Positions 57,201 to 64,000 of a stretch of DNA of 64,000 nt are shown piece after piece (the stretch's first letter is position 1; each line of letters begins with the position of its first letter). Under the pieces are notes generated by a model. It was not told where the DNA came from and did not search any database. It saw only the letters and a list, made by a program, of their open reading frames with translations. The stretch spans positions 613,421-677,420 of the forward strand of contig NZ_FNVT01000005.1 in NCBI RefSeq assembly GCF_900108335.1, written 5' to 3'. This DNA comes from Nonomuraea solani (GTDB lineage Bacteria; Actinomycetota; Actinomycetes; Streptosporangiales; Streptosporangiaceae). A program made the translations under genes and the position numbers.

Positions 57201-59988
57201 CGGACAGCCCCAGCTTGATGGCTGCCAGGCGGGGGTCCTTGGCCGCCGCGGCGGTCTTCACGACCAGCACGTGGGAGAAGCCCTCCGGCTCCACCCGTAC
57301 GCGCAGGTCCACGTCCGGGCCCAGGATGCCGGGGTAGACGGCGGAGTCCCCGTCCAGCCACGGCTTGGGCAGCGCTGTGGGCCAGGTCAGCGACATCGGC
57401 CGGCCTGCCCGGTTGATCGTCACCAGCGGGCCGGTGCCGCCGCCGGACAGCCGGATCTCCGTCGGGGTCGCGTTCGGCACGATCGACCCGTCGGCCAGCT
57501 TGCGCAGCTTGGTGTCGACGGGCGTCCAGGCGCCGTCCTTGAGCACGCGGACCGGCTGGAAGTGTTCCTTGGAGGTGAAGCTGCCGTCGGGGGTGGCGAA
57601 CACCTCGCGGGTCTCGCCGCGTTCCGCCAGCACCTCGACCAGTTGTGCGGTCGCGGCCGCGGCGGCGAGGGCCTCCTCCTCAGTCTGCTTCGGCTCCTTG
57701 GACACACCCCAGGTGTTCTCCACCAGGGAGACGTTGTCGAGATGGACGGTGATCGCGCCCTGGCCCCCGAGTTGAAAGGCCACCTCGGCCGCGGTGGTGT
57801 CGACCGTGGAGGTGAACGGGAAGGAGTAGCGCTGGCGGCCCGTCTCCAGCTCGACAGTCTGCGCGAGTGCGGCACTGTACGGCGACTCGCCCTCCTGCAC
57901 CGCCACCTGGACGGCCACGTCGGCCGAGGCGCGGGCATCGAAGGACACCGTGTAGGTGTGCCCGCTGATCAGGCCGCCGGTGAGCTGCGTGACGACGGCA
58001 TCGCCCGGTTCGGCCGCACCGCCGGCAACGCTCGCCCGCAGTTCCCCGTTCTCCACGGCGAGCGCCGGGTTGCCCGCCGACCACCACGGCACGATCGACG
58101 GCTCCTCCAGCGTCCCGTTGCGCACCAGCTCGGTCTTGACCGGTTCATCCGGCCAGGCCAGCGCGCCGAGCCGGACCGGCCGGCCCGTCGGCACACCGAG
58201 GACCGCGGCGACGTCGGCGGGCAGCGCCGCGCCCGCCGACTCGGCCGGACTCCCCGGCACCAGCCGGTAGTCTCCGGCCGCCGCGTTGACCACGTAACCG
58301 CTCTCCTGATAGTGGGAATCCGCGTCACGGCCGGTCGCGGTCTGGAACTCCGCCAGCGACTTGTAGTGAATGCTCGAACCGGTCACCCGCGACCACTGCA
58401 CGAGCGTGCCGGGGGTGCCGGCGGCGGTGCGCGAGTAGCCGTTGTGGTGCATCTGAGCGGCCGGGATCATGCCGTCGCCGCCGACCCGGCGCCCCGACTC
58501 ACCGGTGTTGTTGTCCGTGGTGTTGACCAGCGGCGCGGTGCTCGTTCCCCCGGCGATCACGTTGTTCACCAGGGTGATGTCCGCGGTGTCCCAGGTGATG
58601 CCCAGCGCCTTCTCGGCGTCGGTCGGGCAGACGTCGTCCTCGCCCGGGCACGTCGGCCGCGCGTCCTCCTGCACCGCCATCGCCTGCGCGTTGCCGATGG
58701 AGGTGTTGTTGATCACCCGCACCTTGTTCGAGCCCAGGATGCTCAGACCGGTCATGCCGTTGCCGGCCAGCACGTTGGAGGCGATCAGCGCCTGCCCCGA
58801 GACCTTGTAGTGCAGGCCATGGCGGGAGTTGGCGCGGATCAGGTTACGGACGATCGTCAGGTCGTGGCACGACAGGTCACACCACAGGCCGACGCCCTGG
58901 TTGGCCTCGAATACGTTGTCGCGCACGGTCGAGCCGGTGACCCGGGTGGCGTTCATCCCGGCGCCCGCCAAGTGGTACCCCTGAGAGAAGCCGAGCTGCT
59001 CGGTGTTGTTGCGCAGGACCCGGTTGCCCTCGACCGTCAGGTTGGCCGACCGGTGCGCCCCGATGCCCAGATAGCCGTTCTCGGCGATCGCGTTGCCGCT
59101 CACACGTACGTCGTCGGCGTTGACCAGCAAACCCGACGCCGCGTTGTGCATGATCGTGTTCTTCTCGAACACCATGCCCTTGGCCTGCGCGATGAGCGCG
59201 GCCGGCTCCTTGGTCTCGTTCTGGCTGCTGCCGTAGTGGGTGAAACCGAGCCCGCGCACCACCGAGCCCTCGGCACCGGCGAAGAAGTGCATGCCACTCT
59301 TCTTGGCCGTGATCTCAACACTGCGGCCGGCAGGGTCACTGCCGAGGTAGGTCTTGTCCGCGGCGCCGTCGTGGAAGAAGGTGCCGGCCCTGACCTCTTC
59401 CCTGGTGGCCACCTGGCGCAGCGGCTCACCGTCGAGGAAGACCATCTGCGGGTCGCCGCCGACCGGGTTGTCATCGTTGAAATGCCGCGGGTTCATACAC
59501 TCGTCGTACTCGGGAGCCGTGGCCCGGCACACGCTGCCCGGGTTCCAGCCGTCCAGCCGCCAGGCGTTGCCGTCGGCCACGAGTTGAGCCGGCTGGATCT
59601 GCGAGCTGCCCTTGAACCAGACCTTCTCCCCCGGATACGGCTGCAGGGTCACCGGGGCGGCGACATCACCCAGCCGTTCGCGATACTCACCGGCGCGGAG
59701 CACGATCGTGGTCATCTTGCCCGCCACCGCCTTGGCCGCGGCCGCACCCGCCGTCCGCAGCGGAGCCTCCATGGTGCCGGCATTGGCATCGTTTCCGCTG
59801 GGGGCCACGAATATCGCATCCGCTGGCACGGGATACGACGTCGGAATAATCGATAACGGGGAACCCACCCCCGCGGCCGACGCCGATGTCGCGGCGGCGG
59901 CGGACTTTTCCCCTGGGACCGATAAAGTCAGCATACTCGCGGCGGCCATCGCCAACGTGACGACGATGGCTGCACCCCGTAATCCCAT
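54229..59988 (-). CDS. giant secreted beta-helix/DNRLRE/LamG protein
   Basis: A 1919-residue protein. A signal peptide (about 1-34) precedes a right-handed parallel beta-helix (about 55-480, with repeated NxI/V turns such as VRVSGNAIAENGYLGIGAHR). A carbohydrate-binding-like jelly roll (about 620-750), a DNRLRE-type region (about 1040-1215), an Ig-like part and two LamG domains (about 1464-1640 and 1679-1905, starting KAHWKLDEAAG and ESKWHLNTATG) follow. The ATG at 59988 has AGGAGGA. It is the first gene of a pair with the RHS protein and could help display or target it. No catalytic site was recognised. Confidence 0.9.
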   Translation of the reverse strand: MGLRGAAIVVTLAMAAASMLTLSVPGEKSAAAATSASAAGVGSPLSIIPTSYPVPADAIFVAPSGNDANAGTMEAPLRTAGAAAAKAVAGKMTTIVLRAGEYRERLGDVAAPVTLQPYPGEKVWFKGSSQIQPAQLVADGNAWRLDGWNPGSVCRATAPEYDECMNPRHFNDDNPVGGDPQMVFLDGEPLRQVATREEVRAGTFFHDGAADKTYLGSDPAGRSVEITAKKSGMHFFAGAEGSVVRGLGFTHYGSSQNETKEPAALIAQAKGMVFEKNTIMHNAASGLLVNADDVRVSGNAIAENGYLGIGAHRSANLTVEGNRVLRNNTEQLGFSQGYHLAGAGMNATRVTGSTVRDNVFEANQGVGLWCDLSCHDLTIVRNLIRANSRHGLHYKVSGQALIASNVLAGNGMTGLSILGSNKVRVINNTSIGNAQAMAVQEDARPTCPGEDDVCPTDAEKALGITWDTADITLVNNVIAGGTSTAPLVNTTDNNTGESGRRVGGDGMIPAAQMHHNGYSRTAAGTPGTLVQWSRVTGSSIHYKSLAEFQTATGRDADSHYQESGYVVNAAAGDYRLVPGSPAESAGAALPADVAAVLGVPTGRPVRLGALAWPDEPVKTELVRNGTLEEPSIVPWWSAGNPALAVENGELRASVAGGAAEPGDAVVTQLTGGLISGHTYTVSFDARASADVAVQVAVQEGESPYSAALAQTVELETGRQRYSFPFTSTVDTTAAEVAFQLGGQGAITVHLDNVSLVENTWGVSKEPKQTEEEALAAAAATAQLVEVLAERGETREVFATPDGSFTSKEHFQPVRVLKDGAWTPVDTKLRKLADGSIVPNATPTEIRLSGGGTGPLVTINRAGRPMSLTWPTALPKPWLDGDSAVYPGILGPDVDLRVRVEPEGFSHVLVVKTAAAAKDPRLAAIKLGLSAPGLTVRTADDGTQQAVDETTGAVVYEAPVPIMWDSTAPPTQQARAATSSDGENPGEDLTENGVVEASASQPGDTSKIATVTTAVDGGEMTLKPDPALLTGADTTFPLYIDPMWDTPRASARLMVSSAGWAKYNFGKNEGVGRCPRDYPPAGRYCNGWYEKRLFYRVPTARFAHKQIISAEFHAQETFAASCKKRIVDIHLAKSFGAGSTWNSTSDNWVRRLDSRNVAKGWSSGCPAGDVLFNVTSAVREAARKGWSNTTFGLRARDGGDQLAWKRFDRDAFVRVHYNSPPAQPKMSQLSSSPGGACRGPAGPARFNRSPTLFAKNLTDPDNKGVEGEKLKAQFQVIWTENGVQKVKNLGTVKKMSASGPRKASFSVVIPVGLVPQGVVAHWGVRAFDGRAWSPWSWDGNATACYFVYDARALPEPKITSTGADGYPALDPANPGQVPADGVGRYGTFTIALDTRVGKYAWAMNTDPAVGAAKTKTAATESIKAMPTHAGLNTLYVTAWDAANNWSTGTYEFWVADGKAPKAHWKLDEAAGATQLADAQGTHPATPQGGATLGVPGALSTAMRLNGTSSYAVTSGPVVDTTKNLAVSAWVKMPATLPTAHFVVAGQAATKNSPFYLKYDGGDKKWKLWRVQADTSTAGAGTAYSKDPAKPGGWTHLVGVQDVVTKKLRLYVNGVEGVPGDMSSAAWAAGNAFQIGRGLYNGAFANYTPGVVDDVRVFDRVVTADEARDLYTIKPVVESKWHLNTATGTPPSSADTGQGVAYPLTLNGAATITTDFAKVLVKSPAGTPSGALELRGGNNDYAAATGPVIDTLDSFTVSAWVSTPGEPTRSMTVLGLAGAHNSAITVRYDPGKHRYVLDVPDKDGTGATTASVEHSMFHQGNFGDWDHIAVTYDATEATVTLWVNGVKEAASGADNLSFRHRTRPFGPIASLQLGRSLAGGAYPAGKSWAGVIDDVWVLRGVASQQLIDMLAVPTEIASIPG

Positions 59989-61087
59989 GGATTTCCTCCT
60001 AGGACGGTTGTCTGCACAGGTTCAGGTGGCGACCGGGGCTTTTGGCTTTCAGCCCGCCCCGGCCGGTGAGGCGTCATCATGGCGTCGGCTATCCGCCGCG
60101 AGCCGCGGCGACGAAATATGGGGATCATCGAGAGTGCGACGGAAGGGGTCTGAATATGGCGCATTTCGTGAAGACGAGCAGCCGTTCATTCGCACCCGTT
60201 ACCGGATCCGACATTCGGCATCACGATAGCTATTCACGTGTCCGCCGTCGTCCACCCAGGATTTGACAATGACCGTCCGCCCGCCGCAGTAGGGCGTTCT
60301 AGATCTCCACCCAGCGCAGTAGCCTTCGGTGGACTCCTGGCGGGACTTCTTCCCGGCGATCGGCTCCGCGTCCCGAGCGATCCCCGCCCTGGGTGATCCC
60401 TTGCCGGGAGCGCGTGCTGCCGCGGAAGTCGACGTCGTGTACGGCGGCAGGCTGACGCCAGACCCCAGCACCTCACGGAAGGATTGTGCGGCGCCGCATC
60501 GCCATACCAGCCGAAGGACAATGCATGCGACGATGGACCCCGACCAGAACGGCCGCGGCGTTCCAGGCCGTGTCGAACGTGCCTTACAACCCTAGCTAAC
60601 GTGTCAGGCATGTTCCTTGAGGGCCCACTTGCCTCACATGCCTGACGCCTCCTGGACATCCCAGATAACCACCCCGACGCTGTCGAACAGGCCCGCGCTG
60701 AGTACGCCGTCATGCGCCAGGGGCGCTGATCTCGCTCAATCAGCCCTCACCGCCGATACCCAGGGCGGATCGTCCTTCCGCATCAGCGCAAAGAACCACG
60801 TCGCCGCAGGCCCGTTCGGCTCTCATGTCGTCATCGCCGTTGTAGGCGCGTGCACAATCTCGCGCACGCCTGCGCGCGTATGGCGGGGGTATCTGGGGTA
60901 CCGAGGCCGCCGCGCGCTCGGCCTCTCACGGCCAGAACTGCAGGGTGAGCAGCGTCCGCTGGACGACGTCCGGCGAGGAACGCCCCGTGGCCGAGCCGTT
61001 CGCGGTGGCCGCGGACGTTCCACCGCCGGGCCGGCCGAGGTCGAACCTGCGGCCGGTCAGATCGGTCGACCTCGATAGATCACCTCA
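59989..61087. other. intergenic region, no supported gene
   Basis: About 1.1 kb between the giant secreted protein and the relaxase remnant. Frames of 60-155 codons exist on both strands, none with family features or a good ribosome site. The promoter of the LamG/RHS pair must lie near 59990-60200. The rest looks like decayed sequence. Confidence 0.4.
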
Positions 61088-61634
61088 CTACCGGTCAAGG
61101 TCGTGGCTGCGCTCCAGAGTGTCGCGATCGCGTTGTGGTGGCTGCAGGACGGTTGGGCAGCGGGAGGGCTGGGTGGCTATGCCGCGCGCCATCCGGGCTG
61201 CGCGTTTGGCCATCGCCGGCCGCTCGGCGAGCATCTGCTCGACGGTGGCGTCGCGCTCGGCGGCCGCGTTCTCCAGGGCGTCGCCCAGGGGCGCGGCCGG
61301 CAGTTTGGCGCGCGGGTCGCTCACGTGCTTGGCGGGCACCAGAACCTCGCCGGTGTGCGGGTCCAGCCCGCTCACGATAGCGCGGCGAGGCCGTGCTGGG
61401 GGCGGCGAGTGAGGTTTCGGCGGTCAGGCCGAGCTCGTGCAGGCCCTGGCCGACCCACATCAGCTCGCGCTCGCCGGCCAGCCGGTAGGCGATCTGCCCG
61501 TCAGCGTCGGCGGGCTCGTCGCCGTGGTCGTGCTCGCCGGCGGGGTGCAGGCCGCAGCCGGCGCCCTCCTGCAACCGGTAGTCGACCTGTTCCATGGAGG
61601 GGCCGATCACGCTCACCCAGGCCACGTGATCCAC
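61088..61634 (-). pseudogene. MobF/TraA-type relaxase fragment, frameshifted
   Basis: The N-terminal part (61634 down to about 61400) reads VAWVSVIGPSMEQVDYRLQE, then IAYRLAGERELMWVGQGLHE LGL when continued, which is the start of actinobacterial MobF-family relaxases. A second frame (61375-61088) continues with MSGLDPHTGEVLVPAKHVSD and DPRAKLPAAPLGDALENAAAE, the next conserved part. The join lies near 61395-61430, where a base has been lost or gained. The relaxase catalytic and helicase domains are absent. It is a remnant of a conjugative element. Confidence 0.7.
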
Positions 61635-61774
61635 TGTCCTGTCCAGGCGCAGTAGTTGAACTGGTTAGTCTTATGACCTGCTGGATGTCAGGTAGTTCCG
61701 AACGGCGGACGCTCTATCCGTCCGGAGTAACTCTGCATTTTCGGTGCGCTCTTCTCCTCTGGGCCCACCCCACG

Positions 61775-62572
61775 TCACAGGCGTCGGCCGATTGTGAGGA
61801 CGACCGACCAGTGGCGAGTGAGTCGTCCGTCTGGGCGTGCGGCGAGGCGGCGGCGTATCTCACGGTAGAGGTGTTCATTCTTGGCCGGCTCCATGGCGAT
61901 GTGGCCAGAGAACGTGTTGAGCAGAGCGATGTATTCGTCTGCCGTGTAGCGCAGAGCCCATACGTAGAGCTTCTTTCCGACCACGGTGAAGTGCCCGGAG
62001 GCCTCGAACTCGGCCGCCATGGTGTCGGGTTGGTCCTCGGGTGGTGGCGGGGGCCACGGACCGTCATGGCCTTCGCCGATCTCCTCATAGACCTTCTGGA
62101 TCTCGGTGAAGAACGGGTCGAAGCCTGCCGGCATTGCATGGTCGGCGTTCCATACGGCCAAGTGGCCGCCGGGGGCGAGCAGAGCAGCTGCCTTCGCGTA
62201 CTTGACCTCCGGGTCCACCCATTTCCACGCCGTGGCCGCATACAGGAGATCGAAGTCGGCCCCAGCCGGCGGCTCCCAGCCTTCGAATGACGACGTGATC
62301 ACGGAAACATCGGGGAATCCAGTGAGGCGGTGCCGTGCCTCTACTGCCAAGGCATCGCCGAGTTCGATCGCGGTGATCCGGAAACCCATCCGTGCCAATG
62401 GCAGCGTGGCCTTCCCCGGGCCGCATCCGACTTCCAGCAGGTGCGCGGGTGGCGTGACCCCTGTAATCGCAAGCAGGTCGGAATACAGCTCGTCCGGGTA
62501 GTCGGGGCGCGCGTCTTGGTAGGAGGCCGCCGCTCTGTTAAAGGTGGCTCGAAGCCGAAGATCGCGGGACAT
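61775..62572 (-). CDS. SAM-dependent methyltransferase, class I
   Basis: A 265-residue methyltransferase. Motif I is LLEVGCGPGKATLPLARMGF (about residues 45-64), followed by acidic motif ITAIELGDAL, motif II region DLLYAATAWKWVDPEVKY and the post-motif LLAPGGHLAVWNADHA. The overall pattern fits the UbiE/biosynthetic methyltransferase group, with FNRAAASYQDARPDYPDELY at the N-terminus. The substrate is unknown. It appears intact although it lies among broken genes. No convincing ribosome site precedes the ATG at 62572. Confidence 0.88.
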   Translation of the reverse strand: MSRDLRLRATFNRAAASYQDARPDYPDELYSDLLAITGVTPPAHLLEVGCGPGKATLPLARMGFRITAIELGDALAVEARHRLTGFPDVSVITSSFEGWEPPAGADFDLLYAATAWKWVDPEVKYAKAAALLAPGGHLAVWNADHAMPAGFDPFFTEIQKVYEEIGEGHDGPWPPPPPEDQPDTMAAEFEASGHFTVVGKKLYVWALRYTADEYIALLNTFSGHIAMEPAKNEHLYREIRRRLAARPDGRLTRHWSVVLTIGRRL

Positions 62573-63444
62573 GATCCAATTCTGGCGGTGCGGCAACGCC
62601 GCTGTCACCTGCATATCCTGCTCCGATCCTTGGGGTCTCCGCGGCCTCGCTTCTGGAGGCGTATTCGAAGTTGTTGGGTAGGCGCCAGGATCCGGGGTGC
62701 TGGTGCTTCCTGAAGTCCCGGCGTGCTTCGCGTTGACGTTCGAGATGAAGGATGTCCAGCCGCTCGGCAGGCGTGCCGTCGACCGTGCGGCCGCGTGTTT
62801 CGGGGAAGGTGAGGCGGGGCCTGAGACGTTCGGTGCCGAGTGCTCCTCGCAGCCATGCGTTGATGCTGATGGAGTCGAAGCTGCCGTGGCCGGCGCGTCC
62901 GAGCGCGCGGCTGAGAGGGGCGAGTGCCGTGGTGTGGCCGTCACCGGAACTGAGGGTCTGCTCTGCGAGCTGGCGCGCAGCGGGAGAGGAGAACAGCTCG
63001 GTCAGGTGGACAGCCTCGGGATAGAGCGCTGCGATGAACAGCCAGCCGTCGAAGGCCTTGAAGCGAATGCCCAGCCGCTCGACGCGGATGAGCCGTTCGA
63101 GGCGCGCTGACCAGGGGTTGTCTGGGTCTGGCGGCCCGTAGGGCCGTATGTGGGCGCAGAGGTTGAGCGAAGCCTCGAAGCCGTTGAAGCAGCGGAGCCA
63201 GCCGTGGCGGTGCACCAGCCGCCGGTGACGACGTTGGGCGTCAGGTAGTTCCGGGATGTGGTTGGTCAGCCGTCGCGGGTGAGGCACGGTCCCGAGGGGT
63301 TCGATGGTGCCCTTGCCGACTTTCTCGGCCGGTCCGAACCAGTCCGTGGTCGGTGCAGAGGAACTCGTGGTGGGCGAACAGGCGTTGGACGCGGCCTCCT
63401 GGGTGTCGGGCGGTGCAGAGTGGACATGCGTGACGGCGACGCAC
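62538..63444 (-). pseudogene. zinc-binding (TniQ-like?) protein fragment, frameshifted
   Basis: Two frames join into one protein. The first (63444 to about 63370) has CPLCTARHPGGRVQRLFAHH and EFLCTDHG, a Cys/His cluster like those in TniQ-type and related DNA-binding proteins. The second frame continues with WFGPAEKVGKGTIEPLG, RRHRRLVHRHGW and FKAFDGWLFIAALYPEAVHL. A one-base change near 63368 explains the break. The family assignment is tentative. The N-terminus may also be missing. Confidence 0.5.
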
Positions 63445-63461
63445 CTGTTAGATCTCTCCTG

Positions 63462-63511
63462 TCGCAGGGTTAGCGCGGATGTCGTAGGGAGGCTCGCAGG
63501 GTTAGCGCGGA
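63462..63511. repeat. 18-bp direct repeat beside the transposase
   Basis: TCGCAGGGTTAGCGCGGA occurs at 63462-63479 and again at 63494-63511, 32 bp apart. It lies between the broken zinc-binding protein and the ISL3-type transposase and may be a trace of an insertion event. Confidence 0.75.
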
Positions 63512-63659
63512 ACGGACAACTCCCTGTGTAGAGCGACAAGCAATTGGGCTCTGGCGCTGATCTTGTTGCAGGGCCAATCGGGTTCGTGTCGCTCCCGCGT
63601 CGAGGTGCGCGGGTTGGCGATGCTGGTCCGCGTGCATAAATCAGGAGTTTGAGTTACTT

Positions 63660-64000
63660 CTGCCGCACCTTGCAGCAGCCCGGGTGGAGTCCGTGCAGGT
63701 CGAGGAAGATGCAGTCGTGTTCACGGTCGGCTCGGCGATACCAGCGGCCACGTGCCCGAACTGCGGCACAACGTCGGCCAGGACGCATGGCGGCTACCGC
63801 CGGAGGCTGGCCGATCTGCCGATCTCCGGTCGCCCCGTGCGGATCGATGTCGGCGTTCGACGGTTCCGCTGCGATGATCCCGGATGTGGTGCGGCGACGT
63901 TCGCCGAGCAGATACCCGGCCTGACCGCGCCGTTCGCGCGGCGCACTGCCGGGCTGACCGACCGCCTGGCCGCGATCGGGCTGGCGCTGGCCGGCCGCGC
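63660..64000 (+). CDS. ISL3-family transposase, 5' part (cut by window end)
   Basis: The frame from 63660 to the window end shows the N-terminus of an ISL3-family transposase: LPHLAAARVESVQVEED, then the zinc-binding part CPNCGTTSARTHGGYRRR, LADLPISGRPVRIDV, CDDPGCGAATFAEQ and the start of the next domain LTAPFARRTAGLTDRLAAIG. The exact start codon is unclear because no ATG or GTG lies upstream in frame nearby, so a CTG or TTG may be used. The 3' part lies outside the window. Confidence 0.8.
   Translation, partial: MPHLAAARVESVQVEEDAVVFTVGSAIPAATCPNCGTTSARTHGGYRRRLADLPISGRPVRIDVGVRRFRCDDPGCGAATFAEQIPGLTAPFARRTAGLTDRLAAIGLALAGR

Noticed and set aside
56344..59856. 1170-codon plus-strand frame inside the LamG gene
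   Set aside because: It is antisense to the beta-helix/LamG protein and has no domain features.

Overview
The window is high-GC DNA from a filamentous actinomycete, most likely of the Streptosporangiales type. This is inferred from the XRE/DUF397 gene pair, an F420-type flavoprotein family member, paired sensor kinase and LuxR-type regulators, alpha-lytic-type secreted protease, DtxR/IdeR-like iron boxes, many GTG starts and very tight gene packing. No ribosomal RNA is present. One tRNA gene, with a CAT anticodon, is present.

Positions 1-30,350 are a chromosomal-looking stretch with intact genes. In order: an XRE/DUF397 regulator pair with an anti-sigma-type ATPase, an XPB-like helicase-domain protein, an iron-siderophore ABC importer with divergent iron boxes, a TetR/FAD-oxidoreductase pair, an M20 peptidase, an exonuclease/phosphatase-fold membrane protein, a GroES-like protein, a secreted propeller protein, a PGPGW membrane protein, a phosphotriesterase-like protein with missing metal ligands, an F420/PPOX flavoprotein, an unusual two-component system, a stand-alone second SecY, a small kinase, a TetR-controlled UvrA-like ATPase, a DUF1445 protein, a sodium:solute symporter with a small membrane partner, an HxlR/oxidoreductase pair, two small coupled genes, a LysR regulator and a secreted S1 protease. 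Seven of nine convergent gene pairs here overlap at their 3' ends.

Positions 30,356-46,209 hold a tRNA-Met(CAT) gene and a 15.8-kb element inserted in it. A 44-bp exact copy of the tRNA 3' part marks the far end. The element carries a tyrosine integrase with a frameshift, a DUF4236 membrane protein, a complete JetABCD (Wadjet-type) operon whose jetA has a late frameshift, and an OLD-family nuclease plus UvrD-family helicase pair of Gabija type whose helicase gene has a frameshift. No replication or conjugation genes are visible in it, so it reads as a mobile defence cassette.

Positions 46,166-64,000 look like an older, decayed mobile region. A second tyrosine integrase, lacking its N-terminal part, ends inside the second att copy, so two elements appear stacked at the same tRNA. 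Beyond it lie two very large secreted proteins (a 2112-aa RHS/YD-repeat protein and a 1919-aa beta-helix/LamG protein, both intact), then a frameshifted fragment of a MobF-type relaxase, an intact methyltransferase, a frameshifted zinc-binding protein fragment and the start of an ISL3-family transposase cut by the window end.

Functional annotation rests on motifs and gene order read by eye. No database search was run.
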